The translations under genes and the position numbers were made by a program. From contig NZ_JAFBDU010000005.1 of NCBI RefSeq assembly GCF_016908395.1, positions 1 through 64,000 on the forward strand: a stretch of 64,000 bases of DNA, written 5' to 3'. The notes below the pieces were generated by a model that was given only the letters and a program-made list of their open reading frames with translations, had not been told where the DNA came from and did not search any database. Origin of the DNA: Metabacillus crassostreae. GTDB lineage: Bacteria > Bacillota > Bacilli > Bacillales > Bacillaceae. This document shows, piece after piece, positions 1 through 9,889 of this stretch (its first letter is position 1; every line of letters starts with the position of its first letter).

Positions 1-48
1 CACCATTTCAATTTGATCACGTTGAGTAGAGTTATGTTTCGTAAGCAT
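1..48 (-). CDS. IS1182-like transposase, N-terminal 16 codons only (runs off the left edge)
   Basis: Read on the minus strand, an ATG at 48-46 opens MLTKHNSTQRDQIEMV and continues off the window. It is preceded by an AGGTGA ribosome binding site at 60-55. This opening (MLTKH, then QRDQIEMV) is what I know from the N-termini of IS1182-family transposases in Bacillaceae. Only 16 residues are visible, so catalytic residues and intactness cannot be judged. The inverted repeat at 95-137 lies just upstream of the gene and may be the element end. The family assignment comes from recognition of the N-terminus alone. Confidence 0.6.
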   Translation of the reverse strand, partial: MLTKHNSTQRDQIEMV

Positions 49-94
49 CAAAAATCACCTCAGAATTATTATTACTATTATTTTAAATGAAAAA

Positions 95-137
95 AGACTG
101 TAAACAAACTAGATTTTCGCTAGTTTGTCTACAGTCT
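95..137. repeat. 18-bp inverted repeat, possible IS end
   Basis: Arms 95-112 and 120-137 are reverse complements with one mismatch in 18, around a 7-base spacer. It sits 47 bases upstream of the transposase start, where the terminal sequence of an IS1182-type element would be expected. It could equally be a terminator stem for the IS. The exact element boundary cannot be fixed without the other end. Confidence 0.5.
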
Positions 138-139
138 GA

Positions 140-170
140 GCATGATTCAACTAGAATCATGCTTTTTTTC
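140..170 (+). terminator. Rho-independent terminator
   Basis: A perfect 9-bp stem (140-148 with 154-162), a 5-base loop and a run of seven T. No plus-strand gene ends nearby inside the window. The gene it served is either beyond the left edge or was separated from it by the IS insertion. Confidence 0.65.
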
Positions 171-446
171 TTTTTAGTCAGCTTTCTTCAGGAATACTAA
201 GTGAATAATATCCGTATCATGACAAAATCCTACAAAATACACGTAATTCATACGTAATATAACAGCCAAATAATGTAACTTATAATACAATATCATTACA
301 ATTTGGTGATAAAACAGAAGAATAATCTGGTTTTATGGTAAATTAGTAAAGTGTAAAATTACTCACAATATGTCGACTTAGAACTATGTTTACATGTAAG
401 AGGCTTCCTAAAGTTTCTTGTAGGTTAGAATTAGGGGGAAATATTA

Positions 447-1889
447 GTGTTCAAACGTTCTAATAGATTCATAGCTAGTGAATCGCCAAAAAAGAATTCT
501 TTTTTTAGTAAAATAACTTTAGGTATAGCTGCGGCTACCTTTTCCTTAGGATTAACTAGTGCTTCTGCAGAAGAATCACTATCAACTGTCTACCATATCT
601 ACTTAGACGCAAAATATATGGGATCTGTGAATGACCAAAATCTTATAAGTACAGTGACTAAAACAAAAATAGAAACAGCATCAGAAACTTATAAAGATCT
701 TAATTTATCTGTTGAAGATATCGAAATTATTCCTGAAAAGATGTTTCGCCCTGTTTATGATAATAATGAAACGGTAGTGAATTTAAACAAAGAGCTTGAT
801 GTTGTTGTTGAAGCTACTCAACTTATGATCAATGGTGAAGCAGTTGCTCATTTTAATAGTAGTGAAGAAGCTGAATCCGTTTTAAACAAATATAAACTTC
901 TTTATCTATCAGAAGAAGAATTAAAGTCTCTTGAATTGCAAAAAATGGCACCAGTTGCAGTAAACTCTCTTCAAGAAGGACAGTCACGTTTATTAGACGT
1001 TACATTCACTGAAGAGGTTTCACTAGAGCCTCAAAAGGTTGCCCCAGATAAAGTGCTAACAGCAGAACAAGGCTTAAACTTGCTTAAAAAAGGTACTTTG
1101 TCAGAGAAGAAGTATAAAGTTAAGGATCATGATGTTTTAGGTGGAATTGCTAATCAGCATAATCTTTCTTTAGAAGAATTGTTAAAGTTAAATCCTGGTT
1201 TAAAGGAAGATTCACTAATTAAACCTGGTGAAGAATTAAATGTAACAATTTTAACTCCGTTTGTTAAAGTAAGTGCAAAGGAAGAGAGCTCTAAAAAAGA
1301 AGTAATTGCCTTTGAAACAGAGATAAAAGAAGATTCATCAATGCCTAAAGGAGAAAAGAAAACAACTCAAAAAGGTGTGAATGGTGAAAGACTAGTAAAT
1401 TATATGATCTACAAGGAAAATGGAACAGAAGTAAAACGTGAAACAGTAAGTGAGCAAACATTAAAAGAGCCTGTCAAAGAGATTATTGTTAAAGGAACAA
1501 AGGTAATTCCTTCAAGAGGTACTGGAGACCTCTCTTGGCCAGCAGTTGGTGGTTATGTATCTAGCGGACTTGGTCAGCGTTGGGGCAAGCTACATAAAGG
1601 AATAGATATTGCAAGACCAAGTAATAAGACAATTAAAGCCGCAGATAATGGGAAAGTTGTTTCTGCAGGCTTTGACGGTGGTTATGGTAATAAAGTTGTG
1701 ATTGATCATAATAACGGGATGAGAACTGTATATGCTCATCTTGAGTCCATTTCAGTTTCTGTTGGACAAGTTGTTTCACAAGGACAGAAGTTAGGTGTGA
1801 TGGGCTCTACTGGTAACTCTACAGGTGTTCATTTGCATTTTGAAGTATATGAAAATGGTAATCTTAAGAATCCAATGGATTATTTATAA
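447..1889 (+). CDS. Secreted peptidoglycan DD-metallopeptidase (LysM, G5 and M23 domains)
   Basis: A 480-residue exported cell-wall hydrolase. Residues about 20-42 are a signal peptide ending SASA. A LysM glycan-binding module lies at about 222-268, and a G5 domain follows at about 290-355. The C-terminal M23 (LytM/lysostaphin-type) zinc peptidase domain spans about 365-478. Zinc ligands visible are the His and Asp of HKGID near 383 and the HLH motif near 461. The family cleaves peptide cross-links or stems of peptidoglycan outside the membrane. The start is a GTG behind an AGGGGG site at 433-438. It lies directly upstream of the WalRK operon, which controls cell-wall hydrolases in B. subtilis. 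I saw no clear WalR box in front of it. Confidence 0.85.
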   Translation: MFKRSNRFIASESPKKNSFFSKITLGIAAATFSLGLTSASAEESLSTVYHIYLDAKYMGSVNDQNLISTVTKTKIETASETYKDLNLSVEDIEIIPEKMFRPVYDNNETVVNLNKELDVVVEATQLMINGEAVAHFNSSEEAESVLNKYKLLYLSEEELKSLELQKMAPVAVNSLQEGQSRLLDVTFTEEVSLEPQKVAPDKVLTAEQGLNLLKKGTLSEKKYKVKDHDVLGGIANQHNLSLEELLKLNPGLKEDSLIKPGEELNVTILTPFVKVSAKEESSKKEVIAFETEIKEDSSMPKGEKKTTQKGVNGERLVNYMIYKENGTEVKRETVSEQTLKEPVKEIIVKGTKVIPSRGTGDLSWPAVGGYVSSGLGQRWGKLHKGIDIARPSNKTIKAADNGKVVSAGFDGGYGNKVVIDHNNGMRTVYAHLESISVSVGQVVSQGQKLGVMGSTGNSTGVHLHFEVYENGNLKNPMDYL

Positions 1890-1897
1890 AGCTTACA

Positions 1898-1936
1898 AAG
1901 GGTCTGACAAGTCAAAATTGAGTCAGTCCCTTTTTT
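1898..1936 (+). terminator. Rho-independent terminator after the M23 peptidase
   Basis: An 11-bp stem with one mismatch (1898-1908 with 1922-1932), followed by six T. It begins 9 bases after the stop codon and separates the peptidase from the wal operon. Confidence 0.75.
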
Positions 1937-2155
1937 CAATTAGGTTATGTAAGAAATCTATGGATATTAAGGTTTTACTATTATCTATACCACTTTTAAA
2001 AACAAATCAAACCTATATTTAATTATTTGTTAGTGGTTATTGATAAAATTTTTTATAATACAACTATTGGAAATAAACGTTAAAAAGATGATTATCATTA
2101 GTGAACATGTTACATTTAACATAGTATATGTATGTCATGTAAAGGGGCGATAGCA

Positions 2156-2863
2156 TTGGATAAGAAAATACTAGTTGTTGATGATGAAAAACCAATTGCA
2201 GATATATTACAATTTAATCTAAAAAAAGAAGGATACACAGTATTCTGTGCATATGATGGTCAGCAAGCATTAGATATGGTAGAAGAACATAAACCAGATC
2301 TATTATTATTAGATATTATGCTTCCAATCAAAGATGGGATGGAAGTATGTCGAGAGGTTAGAAAGAAGTTTGAAATGCCTATTATTATGCTAACAGCTAA
2401 GGATTCTGAAATTGATAAGGTGTTAGGTCTTGAACTAGGTGCTGATGACTATGTTACAAAGCCATTTAGTACAAGAGAATTATTAGCTCGTGTAAAGGCA
2501 AATTTAAGAAGACAACAAGCTATTGATACAAATGGCTCTAAAGGACAATCAAATGAAATCACAATAGGTTCACTCACAATTCATCCTGATGCTTATGTTG
2601 TTTCAAAGCGTGGAGAAACAATAGAGTTAACACATCGTGAATTTGAGCTACTACATTATCTTGCCCAGCATATTGGACAGGTGATGACGAGAGAGCACCT
2701 TCTTCAGACTGTTTGGGGATATGACTACTTTGGTGATGTACGCACAGTAGATGTTACGGTTAGAAGATTAAGGGAAAAAATCGAAGACAACCCAAGTCAT
2801 CCTACATGGATTGTAACAAGACGTGGTGTTGGGTACTATTTACGTCATTCAGAACAGGATTAA
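2156..2863 (+). CDS. walR: WalR (YycF) response regulator
   Basis: A 235-residue OmpR-family response regulator controlling cell-wall metabolism genes in Firmicutes. The receiver domain shows the acidic pair D9-D10, phospho-acceptor D53 (LLLLDIMLP), T80 and K102. T101, phosphorylated by PrkC in B. subtilis, is present. A C-terminal winged helix carries the DNA-recognition helix ([15 protein letters not shown]). I place the start at TTG 2156 rather than the upstream in-frame ATG at 2132. The TTG gives the family's [10 protein letters not shown] opening and has GGGG at 2144-2147 at good distance. It is the first gene of the walRKHIJ cluster, 4 bases before walK. Confidence 0.96.
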   Translation: MDKKILVVDDEKPIADILQFNLKKEGYTVFCAYDGQQALDMVEEHKPDLLLLDIMLPIKDGMEVCREVRKKFEMPIIMLTAKDSEIDKVLGLELGADDYVTKPFSTRELLARVKANLRRQQAIDTNGSKGQSNEITIGSLTIHPDAYVVSKRGETIELTHREFELLHYLAQHIGQVMTREHLLQTVWGYDYFGDVRTVDVTVRRLREKIEDNPSHPTWIVTRRGVGYYLRHSEQD

Positions 2864-2867
2864 TAGT

Positions 2868-4691
2868 ATGAAAAGAGTAAGCTTTTTTCGTTCTATCCAT
2901 TTTAAATTTGTTATGGTCTATGTATTACTAATTATTCTGGCCATGCAAATTATCGGTATCTATTTTGTTCGTGAATTAGAAACATCGTTGAAAGCAAATT
3001 TTGAATCATCTCTCACTAATCGGGTCAACCTGTTTGTTTATAATATAGAACAAGAACTAGCACGAGATCCAAAGGAGTACTCTGATGGGAAGACACCAGA
3101 GAGTGAGATAACAGCGATTATTGATGATTTTGTAACAGACGAAATACTTGAAGTGAAAGTAATAGATAAAAATAAGACGGTTGTCGCTACATCAAGCACC
3201 AACAAAGATATTGTTGGTAAAAAAACAACCGAGGATCGACTTCTAAGGGCACTTCTTGGTCTGGATCATAGTAAACTATACCTTGATAAGGAAACAAGAT
3301 CGCGTGTAGTTATTATGACGTTACCAGTGAACCAAAACCAAAATACCATTGGAGCAGTTTCTATTGCTGCTTCAATGGAAGAAGTTTTTGCACAGATGAG
3401 AATAATTAACAAGATATTGGCAACTGGAACAATCTTGTCACTTCTTATTACTGCAGCATTAGGGATATTTTTAGCAAGAACAATTACAAGACCAATGACT
3501 GATATGAAGAAGCAGGCAATGGAGCTCGCAAATGGTAACTTTTCAAGAAAAGTAAAGGTTTATGGTGAAGATGAAATAGGACAACTAGCATTAACGTTCA
3601 ATTATTTAACAGAACGGTTAGAAGATGCCCAAGCAATGACTGAAGGTGAACGAAAAAAGTTAGCTTCTGTTATTGCACATATGACAGATGGGGTTATTGC
3701 AACTAATTCCACTGGACAAGTTATTTTAGTGAATAATCCTGCGTTAGAAATGCTTAATGTTTCACGTGGAACAATCAAAGATATTAATATTACAACATTA
3801 TTAGGTCTAGATGATGAACACACATTTGAGAGCTTGGTTGATGCACAGGAATCCTTTACCCTAGATTTTAGTACAGCTGAAACACCATTTATTTTACGTG
3901 TAAATTTTTCAACGATTCAAAAGGAAATGGGTAAAATTGAAGGGTTAATTGCGATTTTATATGATATTACTGAGCAGGAGAAGATTGATCAAGAACGAAG
4001 AGAGTTTGTGGCTAATGTTTCCCATGAGCTACGTACACCTTTAACAACGATGAGAAGTTATTTAGAAGCTTTAGCAGATGGGGCATGGAAGGATGATGAT
4101 TTAGCGCCACAGTTTTTAAATGTTACACAAACAGAAACTGAACGAATGATTCGTCTAGTAAATGACCTTCTACAGCTTTCAAAGCTTGATCGCACTGATT
4201 ATCGCTTAAATAAAGAGTGGATTAACTTCACAATTTTTATTAATAAAATAATTGATCGTTTTGAAATGACGAAAACCCAGCATATATCGTTTAAAAGGAA
4301 TATTCCAAAAGATGAGCTATATGTTGAAATTGATACTGATAAAATCACCCAGGTTTTAGATAATATTATTTCAAACGCTTTAAAGTACTCTCCAGAAGGT
4401 GGGAAAGTTACTTTTACAATTGATGTGCTAGCTGCTGAAATTCAGATTCGAGTGAAGGATGAGGGTGTGGGTATTCCTCAGGATAGCTTAAATAAGATTT
4501 TTGATCGCTTTTACCGAGTTGATAAAGCTAGAACAAGACAATTAGGTGGGACAGGCTTAGGGTTAGCTATTGCTAAGGAAATGGTTTATGCACATGGAGG
4601 AGATATTTGGGCTCAGAGTAAAGAGGGTCAAGGAACAACCGTATACTTTACACTGCCATATGACCCGAATCAAGAGGATGAGTGGGAATGA
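2868..4691 (+). CDS. walK: WalK (YycG) sensor histidine kinase
   Basis: A 607-residue membrane histidine kinase, close to the roughly 610 residues of B. subtilis WalK. In order: a membrane helix at about 12-32, an extracytoplasmic sensor domain, a second helix near 185-205, HAMP, a PAS domain, HisKA and HATPase. The phospho-acceptor is His386 in NVSHELRTPL. The N box (DNIISNALKYS) and G box (GGTGLGL) are intact. The start is ATG 2868, giving MKRVSFF. Its stop overlaps the walH start as ATGA, indicating translational coupling. It phosphorylates WalR and is restrained by WalH and WalI in B. subtilis. Confidence 0.96.
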   Translation: MKRVSFFRSIHFKFVMVYVLLIILAMQIIGIYFVRELETSLKANFESSLTNRVNLFVYNIEQELARDPKEYSDGKTPESEITAIIDDFVTDEILEVKVIDKNKTVVATSSTNKDIVGKKTTEDRLLRALLGLDHSKLYLDKETRSRVVIMTLPVNQNQNTIGAVSIAASMEEVFAQMRIINKILATGTILSLLITAALGIFLARTITRPMTDMKKQAMELANGNFSRKVKVYGEDEIGQLALTFNYLTERLEDAQAMTEGERKKLASVIAHMTDGVIATNSTGQVILVNNPALEMLNVSRGTIKDINITTLLGLDDEHTFESLVDAQESFTLDFSTAETPFILRVNFSTIQKEMGKIEGLIAILYDITEQEKIDQERREFVANVSHELRTPLTTMRSYLEALADGAWKDDDLAPQFLNVTQTETERMIRLVNDLLQLSKLDRTDYRLNKEWINFTIFINKIIDRFEMTKTQHISFKRNIPKDELYVEIDTDKITQVLDNIISNALKYSPEGGKVTFTIDVLAAEIQIRVKDEGVGIPQDSLNKIFDRFYRVDKARTRQLGGTGLGLAIAKEMVYAHGGDIWAQSKEGQGTTVYFTLPYDPNQEDEWE

Positions 4692-6040
4692 ATAAAGAAT
4701 CTATTAAAAGTGCAATTTTAATTGTATTAGTATGTATTAGTTTGTTTTTGACGTGGAATATGTGGAGCCTCCAACCATATCTACAGGAAGTTCAAGATGA
4801 TACATTTTTTGATAGCATCCCAATAAGTAGTGAAAAACGTGAGTTATTTGAGGTGATTCAACCTCAACAGCTTTTCATTCATACAAAAGATAATCACTAT
4901 AGTACATTAGATAACAGCTTGCTCGAAGGTTTGTGGATGGAAATGCAAGATTGGGAGTATACAAGCAGTGACCAAAGAATTTCACAAACCTTTACAGAGC
5001 AAAAATTTAATAATTGGGTTCATGGACTAGAAGAAGCTAAAATTGAATTGCGATTTTTTGATCAAATTCCAGTTGAGACAATTCAATCATTTTTTAATTG
5101 GGACACTGATAAAAATGAATCAATAAATTTTGATCGTATCTTTTTAAATGTTCCGAAAGAGAATGAAACCCAAAAAGTTTATTTTGTCGCTTCTGATGAG
5201 ATGAAAATGGTTGAAACATCAGTTAACTTAGCTACTGCAAATCAATATGTTTCAAATCTCTTTAACCAAAGAGAAGAGCTACCTGCATATTTTGCTTTCT
5301 ATTCAAATGATGGAAGTGAATTCATGCTGCCTGTCAATGAAGTGAAATTAAATAGCGTTCAATATGTGACAAATGAAATTAGCGCAGAGAAATTTAAAAA
5401 TGCATTATTTAGTAATCCTCGAATAGTAAAGCAGGATGTAAACCTTTCAAAAAATCGCTATACAGATGGAACTAGAGAGTTAAACATATATCCTAATCAG
5501 CATTTAGTTAGGTATGTAAACCCAATTCCATTTGATACAAATGCAATAGAACCTAATCACCTAATAGATCAGAGTGTTAGCTATATCAATGATCATGGTG
5601 GTTGGACTGATGATTACGTATTATTTAATATTGATGAGTTCAGTCAGAAAATCACATATATTATGTCATTAGATTCAATTCCTGTAATCAATTCGGTTGA
5701 TGAACCATATGGACCAACAATGATTTCACAAAGATGGGGACAAAATGAAATTGCAATCTATGATCGACCTTTATATCAGCTTAATAAATCAATAGCTAGT
5801 CAACCTCAACCAACTACTTTAATGTCTGGAAAAAGAGTTGAGGAATTATTAGTTGATAGTGCAAACTTTAATGACTTAGATATTAAAAATATTTTTGTAG
5901 CATATGAATTAGGTGGCTCTGTAGAGCAAAGCTATGCTAATTTAACTCCTGCTTGGTGTATTGAGCTAAAAGATGGTAGACTTTTGAAAATTCAAGATAC
6001 AAAGCAAGCAGTTGGGGGGGATGATAATGGAGTGGAATAA
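4688..6040 (+). CDS. walH: WalH (YycH), regulator of WalK
   Basis: A 450-residue protein with one N-terminal membrane helix (residues about 8-26) and a large extracytoplasmic domain. The ATG at 4688 overlaps the walK stop (ATGA) and gives the family opening MNKESIKSAI. A GTG six bases upstream is in frame but sits too close to the GAGG site. In B. subtilis WalH and WalI form a membrane complex with WalK and lower its activity. The 3' end overlaps walI by 14 bases. Confidence 0.92.
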   Translation: MNKESIKSAILIVLVCISLFLTWNMWSLQPYLQEVQDDTFFDSIPISSEKRELFEVIQPQQLFIHTKDNHYSTLDNSLLEGLWMEMQDWEYTSSDQRISQTFTEQKFNNWVHGLEEAKIELRFFDQIPVETIQSFFNWDTDKNESINFDRIFLNVPKENETQKVYFVASDEMKMVETSVNLATANQYVSNLFNQREELPAYFAFYSNDGSEFMLPVNEVKLNSVQYVTNEISAEKFKNALFSNPRIVKQDVNLSKNRYTDGTRELNIYPNQHLVRYVNPIPFDTNAIEPNHLIDQSVSYINDHGGWTDDYVLFNIDEFSQKITYIMSLDSIPVINSVDEPYGPTMISQRWGQNEIAIYDRPLYQLNKSIASQPQPTTLMSGKRVEELLVDSANFNDLDIKNIFVAYELGGSVEQSYANLTPAWCIELKDGRLLKIQDTKQAVGGDDNGVE

Positions 6041-6827
6041 AACAAAAACCATTTTTATCCTTGCATTTCTGATTCTTGACATCTTTTTAGCCATTGAGTT
6101 TTATGAATTACAATATAAAACAGATTATGAAATTATGAAAGAAGCAACAATTGAAGAAAAGTTAGCTGTTGAAAATATAACTTATAAAAAGAAATTGCCT
6201 GAGGTTGAAGGAAAAAGCTTTTATATAACGGCAAAAAGTAAGGAATTCACATTAGAGGAATTACCGAAGAATCAAACATTAGTCTTAAGTAGTAGCAGCA
6301 GCTCATTTCGCTCACTAAATATGAAGTTTGATAATCCTTTGCCAATACCTGAAACAAATTTAGAGAATAGAATCAATCAGATTTTAAAGGATCATATTCT
6401 TTATGGTGATAAGTATCAATACTGGTACACAGATGAAGTATCAAAAAACATCATCTGCATTCAAAGATATGGTGGGCGTAATATCTTCCAATCGAAGGAT
6501 GATCATATTGGAATGGTTATTTTCCAGGTTGAAAAGAATCAAATTGTTGGCTATGAGCAGTCTCTCCTTGAGGATATTAAAGAGGTAGAGGAAAAAGAGT
6601 CAGCAGTACCAGCTTTAAAGGCAATCGAGGCTCTATATAATAAGAATTTCTTAACTGCTAACAGTGAAGTGAAAAATATTCAATATGGATATTACACTCA
6701 TATTCCATTAACAAATCAACAAATTCTAGCACCAACATGGCATATCACTGTTGAAACTGATACAGAAGAGACAAAGGATTTTTACGTTAATGCCTTAGAG
6801 GGCGACGTTTTACAATCTACGCAGTAG
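6027..6827 (+). CDS. walI: WalI (YycI), regulator of WalK
   Basis: A 266-residue YycI-family protein with an N-terminal membrane helix (about 7-25) and an extracytoplasmic domain. I choose ATG 6027, giving MEWNKTKTIF, which matches the conserved N-terminus of the family and follows the G-run at 6014-6020 by six bases. Upstream in-frame TTG 6012 and ATG 6021 would place the start inside the ribosome binding site. It overlaps the end of walH and is followed after 22 bases by walJ. Confidence 0.92.
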   Translation: MEWNKTKTIFILAFLILDIFLAIEFYELQYKTDYEIMKEATIEEKLAVENITYKKKLPEVEGKSFYITAKSKEFTLEELPKNQTLVLSSSSSSFRSLNMKFDNPLPIPETNLENRINQILKDHILYGDKYQYWYTDEVSKNIICIQRYGGRNIFQSKDDHIGMVIFQVEKNQIVGYEQSLLEDIKEVEEKESAVPALKAIEALYNKNFLTANSEVKNIQYGYYTHIPLTNQQILAPTWHITVETDTEETKDFYVNALEGDVLQSTQ

Positions 6828-6849
6828 GGAAAAAGAGGAGTGACCAAAT

Positions 6850-7644
6850 ATGAGCTTGCAGTTTAGTGTACTAGCAAGCGGTAGTACGGGGAATGCAATA
6901 TTTGTAGAAACAGAAAATCAATCATTTTTAGTTGATGCAGGTCTTAGTGGTAAGCAAATGCAAAGCTTATTTGAGCAGATTGGACGAGACATAAGCAAGC
7001 TTTCAGGTATATTTGTGACTCATGAGCATAGTGACCATATTAAAGGTCTTGGTGTCTTAGCGAGAAGATTTAAGCTACCGATCTATGCGAATGAAAAAAC
7101 CTGGAAAGCAATGGATGGTCTAGTTGGAGAAATTGCAACAGAGCAAAAGTTTGTGTTTCAAACAGGAACAGTAAAGTCTTTCACATCACTTGATATTGAA
7201 TCGTTTGGCGTATCACATGATGCGGCTGAGCCGATGTTTTACGTTTTTCATCATGGTGGAAAAAAACTAGCGCTAATCACTGATACTGGTTATGTAAGTG
7301 ACAAAATGAAGGGGATCATTCAAAATGCTGATGCCTTCGTTTTTGAAAGTAATCATGATGTTTCAATGCTTCAAATGGGACATTATCCGTGGAGTATTAA
7401 ACGTCGTATCTTAAGTGATGTTGGACATGTATCCAATGAAGATGCGGCAATTGCCATGATGGATGTAATCGGAGACTCAACTAAGAGAATTTATCTAGCT
7501 CATTTAAGTAAAGATAATAATATGAAGGATTTAGCACGAATGTCTGTAGAGCAAACTCTTGCAAGCAAGGGCTTTATAACAGGAGAGCGATTTGAATTAT
7601 ATGACACAGATCCAACAACCCCAACACCGCTTGTTGCAATATAA
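6850..7644 (+). CDS. walJ: WalJ (YycJ) metallo-beta-lactamase-fold hydrolase
   Basis: A 264-residue MBL-fold protein. The metal-binding HxHxDH signature is present as [10 protein letters not shown] near residues 57-64, with a further metal ligand region at LITDTGY and the final AHLSKDN histidine. YycJ proteins are conserved with WalRK. They have been linked to coordinating cell division or wall metabolism with DNA replication, and some are described as 5'-3' exonuclease-like. An AGAGGAG site precedes the ATG. It is last of the tight walRKHIJ run and is followed by a 146-base gap before htrC. Confidence 0.93.
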   Translation: MSLQFSVLASGSTGNAIFVETENQSFLVDAGLSGKQMQSLFEQIGRDISKLSGIFVTHEHSDHIKGLGVLARRFKLPIYANEKTWKAMDGLVGEIATEQKFVFQTGTVKSFTSLDIESFGVSHDAAEPMFYVFHHGGKKLALITDTGYVSDKMKGIIQNADAFVFESNHDVSMLQMGHYPWSIKRRILSDVGHVSNEDAAIAMMDVIGDSTKRIYLAHLSKDNNMKDLARMSVEQTLASKGFITGERFELYDTDPTTPTPLVAI

Positions 7645-7790
7645 ACTTTTGTTTAATGAAGGTAACAGAATAAACAAATAAAAATTATGTGAAATCATCA
7701 TCTTTATGGTTAATTTTCATTGTACAAGAGAATAATGTTGATTAGATATAACACTATTCACACGAGCTATGGAAAGGAATGGTGAACATA

Positions 7791-9011
7791 ATGGGCTATT
7801 ATGACCAAGATTATGAAAATTATAATGCGAAACGTCAAAAAGGAAATCGCGGAGGATGGTTTTTAGCAGGTTTAGTTGGTGCTGTTTTAGGCGGATTACT
7901 CATGCTATTTGCTTTCCCAGCGTTTTCGAACTTCCTCCCATATGATATGAATTTAGGTGGCGAGGATGACCAGCAGCAAGAAGGAACCGCTGAATCAACA
8001 GGTCCTGTGAAAAATGTTGCAGTAAATGTGAACACTGCTATTACCGGTATTGTTGATGATGTATCTGAAGCAGTTGTTGGTGTAGTAAATTTACAGGAAG
8101 CCGGATTTTGGAATGAAACAGGTGAAGCAGGAACTGGCTCAGGAGTGATTTATAAACAAGAAGGTGAAAATGCCTTTGTTGTCACGAATCACCATGTAAT
8201 AGCTGATGCTTCACAGGTTGAAATAAGCTTAAGTGATGGCACAAGAGTTCCAGCTGAAATACTTGGTAGTGATGTTTTAACAGATTTAGCTGTTTTAAGA
8301 GTTGATAGTGAGAAAATCACGAAGGTTGCGCAATTTGGTGACTCAGACAAGGTAAAACCAGGTGAGCCAGTGATTGCAATCGGTAATCCCTTAGGTCTTC
8401 AATTTTCAGGATCAGTAACACAAGGTATTATTTCAGGAACTGAAAGAGCAATTCCAATCGATGAAAACGGAGATGGCTTGGTTGATTGGAATGCAGAGGT
8501 ACTACAAACAGATGCTGCTATAAACCCTGGTAATAGCGGTGGAGCACTCATTAATATGGATGGTAAGGTAATAGGTATCAATTCAATGAAAATAGCTCAA
8601 GCGGCTGTTGAAGGGATTGGCCTATCAATACCAGCTAATCATGCTATTCCAATCATTGAGGATCTTGAAAATTATAGTGAAGTAAGACGTCCTTATATGG
8701 GAATTGGGATGAGATCATTAAACGAAGTATCAAGCTATCATAAGCAACAAACATTAAAGCTACCAGAAGATACAAATAACGGAGTAATCGTTATGAGTGT
8801 CGCACCAATATCACCAGCAGCACAAGCAGGTTTACAAGAGTTTGATGTGATAACAGAATTTGCTGGTGAAGAAATAAAGGATATTATTGATTTACGTAAA
8901 ATTCTTTATACAAAAAATGTTGGTGATACGGTAGAATTTAATTTCTATCGAAATGGTGAAAAGCAAAAAGGTAAGATGAAATTAGGAGAAGAAGATATGT
9001 TAGGGGGCTAA
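7791..9011 (+). CDS. htrC: HtrC/YyxA, membrane-anchored S1C serine protease with PDZ domain
   Basis: A 406-residue HtrA/DegP-family protease. One membrane helix lies at about 23-45, the trypsin-like domain at about 85-290 and a PDZ domain at about 295-390. The catalytic triad is visible: His in TNHHVIADA, Asp in DVLTDLAVL and Ser in NPGNSGGAL. It degrades misfolded proteins at the outer face of the membrane. Start at ATG 7791 (MGYYDQDY), with GGTGA five bases upstream. An in-frame ATG at 7779 lies right against its GGA and is less likely. In Bacillus the gene follows walJ, as here. Confidence 0.93.
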   Translation: MGYYDQDYENYNAKRQKGNRGGWFLAGLVGAVLGGLLMLFAFPAFSNFLPYDMNLGGEDDQQQEGTAESTGPVKNVAVNVNTAITGIVDDVSEAVVGVVNLQEAGFWNETGEAGTGSGVIYKQEGENAFVVTNHHVIADASQVEISLSDGTRVPAEILGSDVLTDLAVLRVDSEKITKVAQFGDSDKVKPGEPVIAIGNPLGLQFSGSVTQGIISGTERAIPIDENGDGLVDWNAEVLQTDAAINPGNSGGALINMDGKVIGINSMKIAQAAVEGIGLSIPANHAIPIIEDLENYSEVRRPYMGIGMRSLNEVSSYHKQQTLKLPEDTNNGVIVMSVAPISPAAQAGLQEFDVITEFAGEEIKDIIDLRKILYTKNVGDTVEFNFYRNGEKQKGKMKLGEEDMLGG

Positions 9012-9042
9012 TACTTAGCTCTCTCTTTTTTATGAATTTGGT

Positions 9043-9319
9043 TGTGGATAAGTATAAAATAAGAAATAGGTTTGATAAATAAGGTAATATCCACATGTGG
9101 ATAAGGAGGAATTTGAATTATGTATTGCTGTGAAGATCATATAGATTTAGCGATAGATATGTTTGTAGATGAAAATGAAATAGCTCCCATCATTGAAAAA
9201 GTGGATGAAAATAATAAGTTATCCACAATTTGTGGGTTGTGCAAGAACCCAGCCGTATATATAGTTGGTAGCTGATTTATTTTCTCGATTGTGGATAAGT
9301 AGTGAACGATTGTGGATAA
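9043..9319. promoter_or_regulatory. DnaA-box cluster (five exact 9-mers, one near match)
   Basis: Exact matches to the DnaA box TTATCCACA lie at 9043-9051 (-), 9096-9104 (-), 9219-9227 (+), 9290-9298 (-) and 9311-9319 (-). A one-mismatch copy at 9087-9095 (+) abuts the second box and makes a near-palindrome. One box lies inside the small CxxH/CxxC gene and the others surround it. I recall stable DnaA-binding regions away from oriC in B. subtilis, including one near yydA (rlmH), but have not checked this. No dnaA, dnaN or AT-rich unwinding element is here, so this is not oriC. Confidence 0.85.
9120..9275 (+). CDS. CxxH/CxxC small zinc-ribbon-like protein (YyzF family)
   Basis: A 51-residue ORF opening MYCCEDHIDLAID and closing KNPAVYIVGS. 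It has a CxxH motif (C4-H7) and a CxxC motif (CGLC, about residues 38-41), a likely metal site. An ATAAGGAGGA ribosome binding site precedes the ATG. This matches the Bacillaceae CxxH/CxxC family (TIGR04129, B. subtilis YyzF as I recall), found between htrC and rlmH. Function unknown. It is embedded within the DnaA-box cluster, so DnaA might affect its expression (inference). Confidence 0.85.
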   Translation: MYCCEDHIDLAIDMFVDENEIAPIIEKVDENNKLSTICGLCKNPAVYIVGS

Positions 9320-9360
9320 GAATTTTGATGGCGTTTTAATGAAATGGAGCAAATAAAGAG

Positions 9361-9840
9361 ATGAATATTTCAATTATCACAATAGGAAAGCTGAAAGAAA
9401 AATATCTAAAGCAAGGCATTGATGAATACCTAAAAAGATTATCAGCATACGCAAAATTAGACATCATCGAATTACCAGACGAAAAAGCACCAGAAAACCT
9501 AAGTGAGACCGAAATGGAAATTGTTAAGGAAAAAGAAGGCGAACGTATCTTAAGTAAAATAAGTGATGACACTCATGTCATTGCACTAGCAATAGAAGGA
9601 AAAATGAAAACATCAGAACAACTAGCAAAAGAGATCGATCAGCTAGCTACATATGGAAAGAGTAAAATAGCATTTATTATCGGAGGATCATTGGGATTGA
9701 GTCAACAGGTGATGAAAAGGGCGAATGATACGTTGTCATTTTCTAAGATGACCTTTCCCCATCAGTTGATGAGGTTGATATTGTTGGAGCAGATTTATCG
9801 GGCGTTTCGGATTAATCGGGGGGAACCGTATCACAAGTAA
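9361..9840 (+). CDS. rlmH: RlmH, 23S rRNA pseudouridine-1915 N3-methyltransferase
   Basis: A 159-residue SPOUT-class methyltransferase of the usual length. It opens [16 protein letters not shown] and ends with the family hallmark [15 protein letters not shown] followed by NRGEPYHK. The SAM-binding trefoil-knot loop IIGGSLGLS is at about residues 105-113. It methylates N3 of pseudouridine 1915 in helix 69 of 23S rRNA after ribosome assembly. The gene sits 41 bases after the last DnaA box. The usual wal/yyc synteny ends here. Confidence 0.97.
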   Translation: MNISIITIGKLKEKYLKQGIDEYLKRLSAYAKLDIIELPDEKAPENLSETEMEIVKEKEGERILSKISDDTHVIALAIEGKMKTSEQLAKEIDQLATYGKSKIAFIIGGSLGLSQQVMKRANDTLSFSKMTFPHQLMRLILLEQIYRAFRINRGEPYHK

Positions 9841-9889
9841 ATGAGACTTTTAAATAAGATATCTAGTCAACTAATAATATTCATAATAA

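Noticed and set aside
9043-9319. Interpretation of the DnaA boxes as the replication origin
   Set aside because: There is no dnaA or dnaN gene and no AT-rich unwinding element; the flanking genes are htrC and rlmH.
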